Source of the DNA: Actinomycetales bacterium
Lineage (GTDB): Bacteria > Actinomycetota > Actinomycetes > Actinomycetales > Cellulomonadaceae
Length of the DNA: 5,990 nucleotides
NCBI GenBank assembly: GCA_015655615.1
Contig: JAATES010000053.1
Coordinates: 1-5,990, forward strand
Direction: 5' to 3'
The position numbers and the translations under genes are program-made. The notes under the pieces were generated by a model that saw only the letters and a list, made by a program, of their open reading frames with translations, did not search any database and had not been told where the DNA came from. Positions 4,915 through 5,990 of this stretch are shown here, in pieces; positions within the stretch are counted from its first letter, which is position 1; each line of letters opens with the position of its first letter.

Positions 4915-5990
4915 ACCCGACCACACACGTGACGACCTCCCTACGCCGGCAAGGGCAGATGACCGCCGAAGCCGCCCAAGCCGCGGTCGACGCAGCCTGC
5001 AGGAGACTGCGCCTGCCCACGATGCGCGCCGTCATCGACGAAGCCGTCCGCACCGCCGAACGCGACCAGCTCTCCTACACCGGGTTCCTGGCCGAGGTCC
5101 TGCTCGCCGAGGTCGACGACCGCGACCGACGCGCGAGCCTGCGCAGGGTCAAGGGCGCAGGGTTCCCCCGCCCGAAATGGCTCGCGGACTTCGACTTCGA
5201 GGCCAACCCCGAGATCAACCCCGCCGTCATCCACACCCTGGCCCAGGGCGAGTGGATCCGCCGCGGAGAACCCCTCTGCCTGATCGGGGACTCCGGGACC
5301 GGCAAGTCCCACCTGCTCATCGCGCTCGGCACCGCCGCCGCCGAGCAGGGCTACCGCGTCAAGTTCACCCTCGCGACCAAGCTCGTCAACGAGCTCATCG
5401 AGGCCGCCGACGACAAACAACTCGCCCGGACCATCGCCCGCTACGGGCGCGTCGACCTGCTCCTGATCGACGAGCTCGGCTACATGGAACTCGACCGGCG
5501 CGGCGCCGAGCTGCTCTTCCAGGTCCTGACCGAACGCGAAGAGAAAGCCTCCGTCGCGATCGCCTCGAACCAGGCCTTCTCCGGCTGGACCACGACCTTC
5601 ACCGACCCCCGCCTGTGCGCAGCGATCGTCGACCGCCTCACCTTCAACGGCACCATCATCCACACCGGCACCGGCTCCTACCGCAAAGCGCACCCAAGCA
5701 GCACTCACCACCTGACCCCAGCACCCCCGAACAAACCGCCCCGACGAGGCCAGATCAAGCTGACACAGCCAACCACGGTGGCCAGGGGCCAGGGTGAGCC
5801 CCCCAGCGCAGCAGAACGTTGCGGTCACGAACCTCCGGCCCGGCGCAAGGCCACCAGCCGGTCCTGGAACCCCTTGGGGTGCACGGTCAGGAGGGGCGCA
5901 CGGTCAGGCCGGTCAGGGCGGCCAGCGGCCGCAGGTCCACCACCGGGGTGTCGCCCAGGCTCAGGGTCTGCAGGCCGGTCAGGGCGGCCA
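4911..5990 (+). CDS. istB: IS21-family helper ATPase IstB, no stop codon in the window
   Basis: An AAA+ (DnaC-like) ATPase that selects and remodels target DNA for IstA. It starts at the ATG overlapping the istA stop. The N-terminal region (about 1-110) has the usual IstB helical part (RLRLPTMRAVIDEAVR, LSYTGFLAEVLLAEVDDRDRR). Walker A is GDSGTGKS at residues 126-133, and Walker B is LLLIDELGYM with Asp187 and Glu188. SNQAFSGW and IVDRLTFNGTIIHTGTGSYR complete the conserved core, ending around His261, the normal family length. After this the frame has no stop: it runs through the remaining 78 bases of the element, across the right repeat (5761-5771) and on to the window end, 360 codons in all. 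The codons after about 5694 are not IstB-like, and those after 5771 lie antisense to the leucine-rich repeat gene. The ATPase call is firm; the natural end is unknown. Confidence 0.88.
   Translation, partial: MNPTTHVTTSLRRQGQMTAEAAQAAVDAACRRLRLPTMRAVIDEAVRTAERDQLSYTGFLAEVLLAEVDDRDRRASLRRVKGAGFPRPKWLADFDFEANPEINPAVIHTLAQGEWIRRGEPLCLIGDSGTGKSHLLIALGTAAAEQGYRVKFTLATKLVNELIEAADDKQLARTIARYGRVDLLLIDELGYMELDRRGAELLFQVLTEREEKASVAIASNQAFSGWTTTFTDPRLCAAIVDRLTFNGTIIHTGTGSYRKAHPSSTHHLTPAPPNKPPRRGQIKLTQPTTVARGQGEPPSAAERCGHEPPARRKATSRSWNPLGCTVRRGARSGRSGRPAAAGPPPGCRPGSGSAGRSGRP
5745..5760 (-). repeat. Internal end repeat of the IS21 element, right copy
   Basis: Read on the reverse strand, GCTTGATCTGGCCTCG, similar to 3172-3187 (13 of 16). 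It directly adjoins the terminal repeat, so this end has its internal site closer to the tip than the left end does. Confidence 0.4.
5761..5771 (-). repeat. Right terminal inverted repeat of the IS21 element
   Basis: TGACACAGCCA, the exact reverse complement of 3094-3104, ending in the CA usual for the family. The istB frame reads through it without a stop. Confidence 0.82.
5874..5907 (-). repeat. 17-base near-tandem duplication in the leucine-rich repeat gene
   Basis: Two adjacent 17-base units (5874-5890 and 5891-5907) share the perfect ten-base core GCACGGTCAG (5881-5890 and 5898-5907) and agree at 14 of 17 positions. Seventeen is not a multiple of three, so the extra unit shifts the reverse-strand reading frame and creates the early TGA at 5889-5887. 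Confidence 0.5.
5887..5990 (-). CDS. Leucine-rich repeat protein, 3' end only, probably frameshifted
   Basis: The reverse strand encodes the end of a leucine-rich repeat protein whose start lies beyond the window. The visible 33 residues include ALTGLQTLSLGDTPVVDL and RPLAALTGL, fitting the 22-residue pattern LxxLxxLxLxxTxVxDLxPLAxLT of internalin-like repeats, often involved in protein binding. The frame ends at TGA 5889-5887 just after LTVRPS. Another frame continues directly with VHPKGFQDRLVALRRAGGS to a TGA at 5827-5825. This looks like the native C-terminus, displaced by a 17-base near-duplication. Dropping 17 bases would give ALTGLTVHPKGF in one frame. The gene may thus be slightly shortened or decaying. 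The stretch 5772-5824 between the IS21 element and this gene holds nothing recognisable. Confidence 0.62.
   Translation of the reverse strand, partial: AALTGLQTLSLGDTPVVDLRPLAALTGLTVRPS
5905..5990 (-). repeat. DNA-level repeat of the leucine-rich unit
   Basis: The same 20 bases occur at 5905-5924 and 5971-5990, 66 bases apart, which is exactly 22 codons, one leucine-rich repeat. Both encode the ALTGL segment on the reverse strand. Identity at the DNA level suggests recent unit duplication or gene conversion. Confidence 0.7.

Larger units (their letters stand above)
3094..5771 (+). mobile_element. IS21-family insertion sequence carrying istA and istB
   Basis: A 2678-base element with the standard IS21 pair of genes. 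Its ends form an 11-base perfect inverted repeat beginning TG and ending CA, as expected for this family. Weaker matches continue inward, and a second pair of similar sequences lies at 3172-3187 and 5745-5760, consistent with the multiple transposase sites known at IS21 ends. No target duplication is visible: the left flank ends AACCCATC and the right flank starts ACCACGGT. That suggests a rearrangement after insertion, or a deletion. The stretch 3105-3237 is non-coding leader with a possible hairpin (GGTGGG 3120-3125, CCCACC 3141-3146). The element appears full length, apart from the missing istB stop. Confidence 0.87.

Noticed and set aside
3098..5767. Alternative IS21 ends at TGTGTCA / TGACACA
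   Set aside because: The repeat extends four more matching bases outward to TGGCTGTGTCA, still with TG...CA tips; neither choice yields a target duplication.
1846..5771. Composite transposon formed by the two insertion sequences
   Set aside because: The elements belong to different families with unrelated ends, and the 253 bases between them hold only a gene remnant, so they are better read as independent insertions.
5177..5797. Forward open frame inside istB
   Set aside because: Arg/Pro-rich out-of-frame shadow; istB is read from 4911 in another frame.
4941..5828. Long reverse-strand open frame opposite istB (295 codons)
   Set aside because: It lies antisense to an IstB with clear Walker A and B motifs; its composition is the Gly/Asp/Val-rich type produced by the complement of GC-biased codons.

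Overview
The window is high-GC DNA with strong G/C bias at third codon positions, which points to an actinomycete. The protein types (a lytic transglycosylase/NlpC-P60 fusion of the kind found in actinobacterial conjugation clusters, an IS5-family and an IS21-family element, and a leucine-rich repeat protein) fit an accessory or integrative-element region. Genus cannot be told from the sequence.

Layout. Positions 1-1846 are the downstream end of a tightly packed forward operon: the C-terminal part of a cell-wall hydrolase (2-676), a lipoprotein (673-1251), a two-helix membrane protein (1248-1553), and, after a 50-base gap with its own ribosome binding site, an 80-residue single-helix protein (1604-1846). 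The first three genes are joined by ATGA stop/start overlaps. I read this as the edge of a type IV secretion/conjugation module. Positions 1846-2840 are a complete IS5-like insertion sequence whose transposase appears to need a +1 frameshift at CCC-TGA-C. Positions 2841-3093 are the remains of a reverse-strand membrane-protein gene. Positions 3094-5771 are an IS21-family element with istA and istB. Positions 5825-5990 are the 3' end of a reverse-strand leucine-rich repeat gene.

How the pieces fit. The IS5-like element is flanked by a TA (or TAG) duplication. Removing it restores the palindrome CTAG, in which the forward 80-residue gene and the reverse membrane gene would both have ended with TAG, so the element landed in the shared stop codons of a convergent gene pair. 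The forward gene keeps its stop because the element begins with G; the reverse gene loses its stop and gains ten residues. The IS21 element sits just upstream of the reverse gene's first usable ATG, has 11-base inverted ends of the form TG...CA, and shows no target duplication. It therefore may mark a rearrangement junction between the conjugation module and the leucine-rich repeat locus. Its istB frame has no stop codon inside the element and stays open to the window end.

No RNA gene, CRISPR array or replication origin was seen. The most notable observations are the insertion into overlapping stop codons, the candidate +1 recoding site, the stopless istB, and the near-duplication that frameshifts the leucine-rich repeat gene's last residues.
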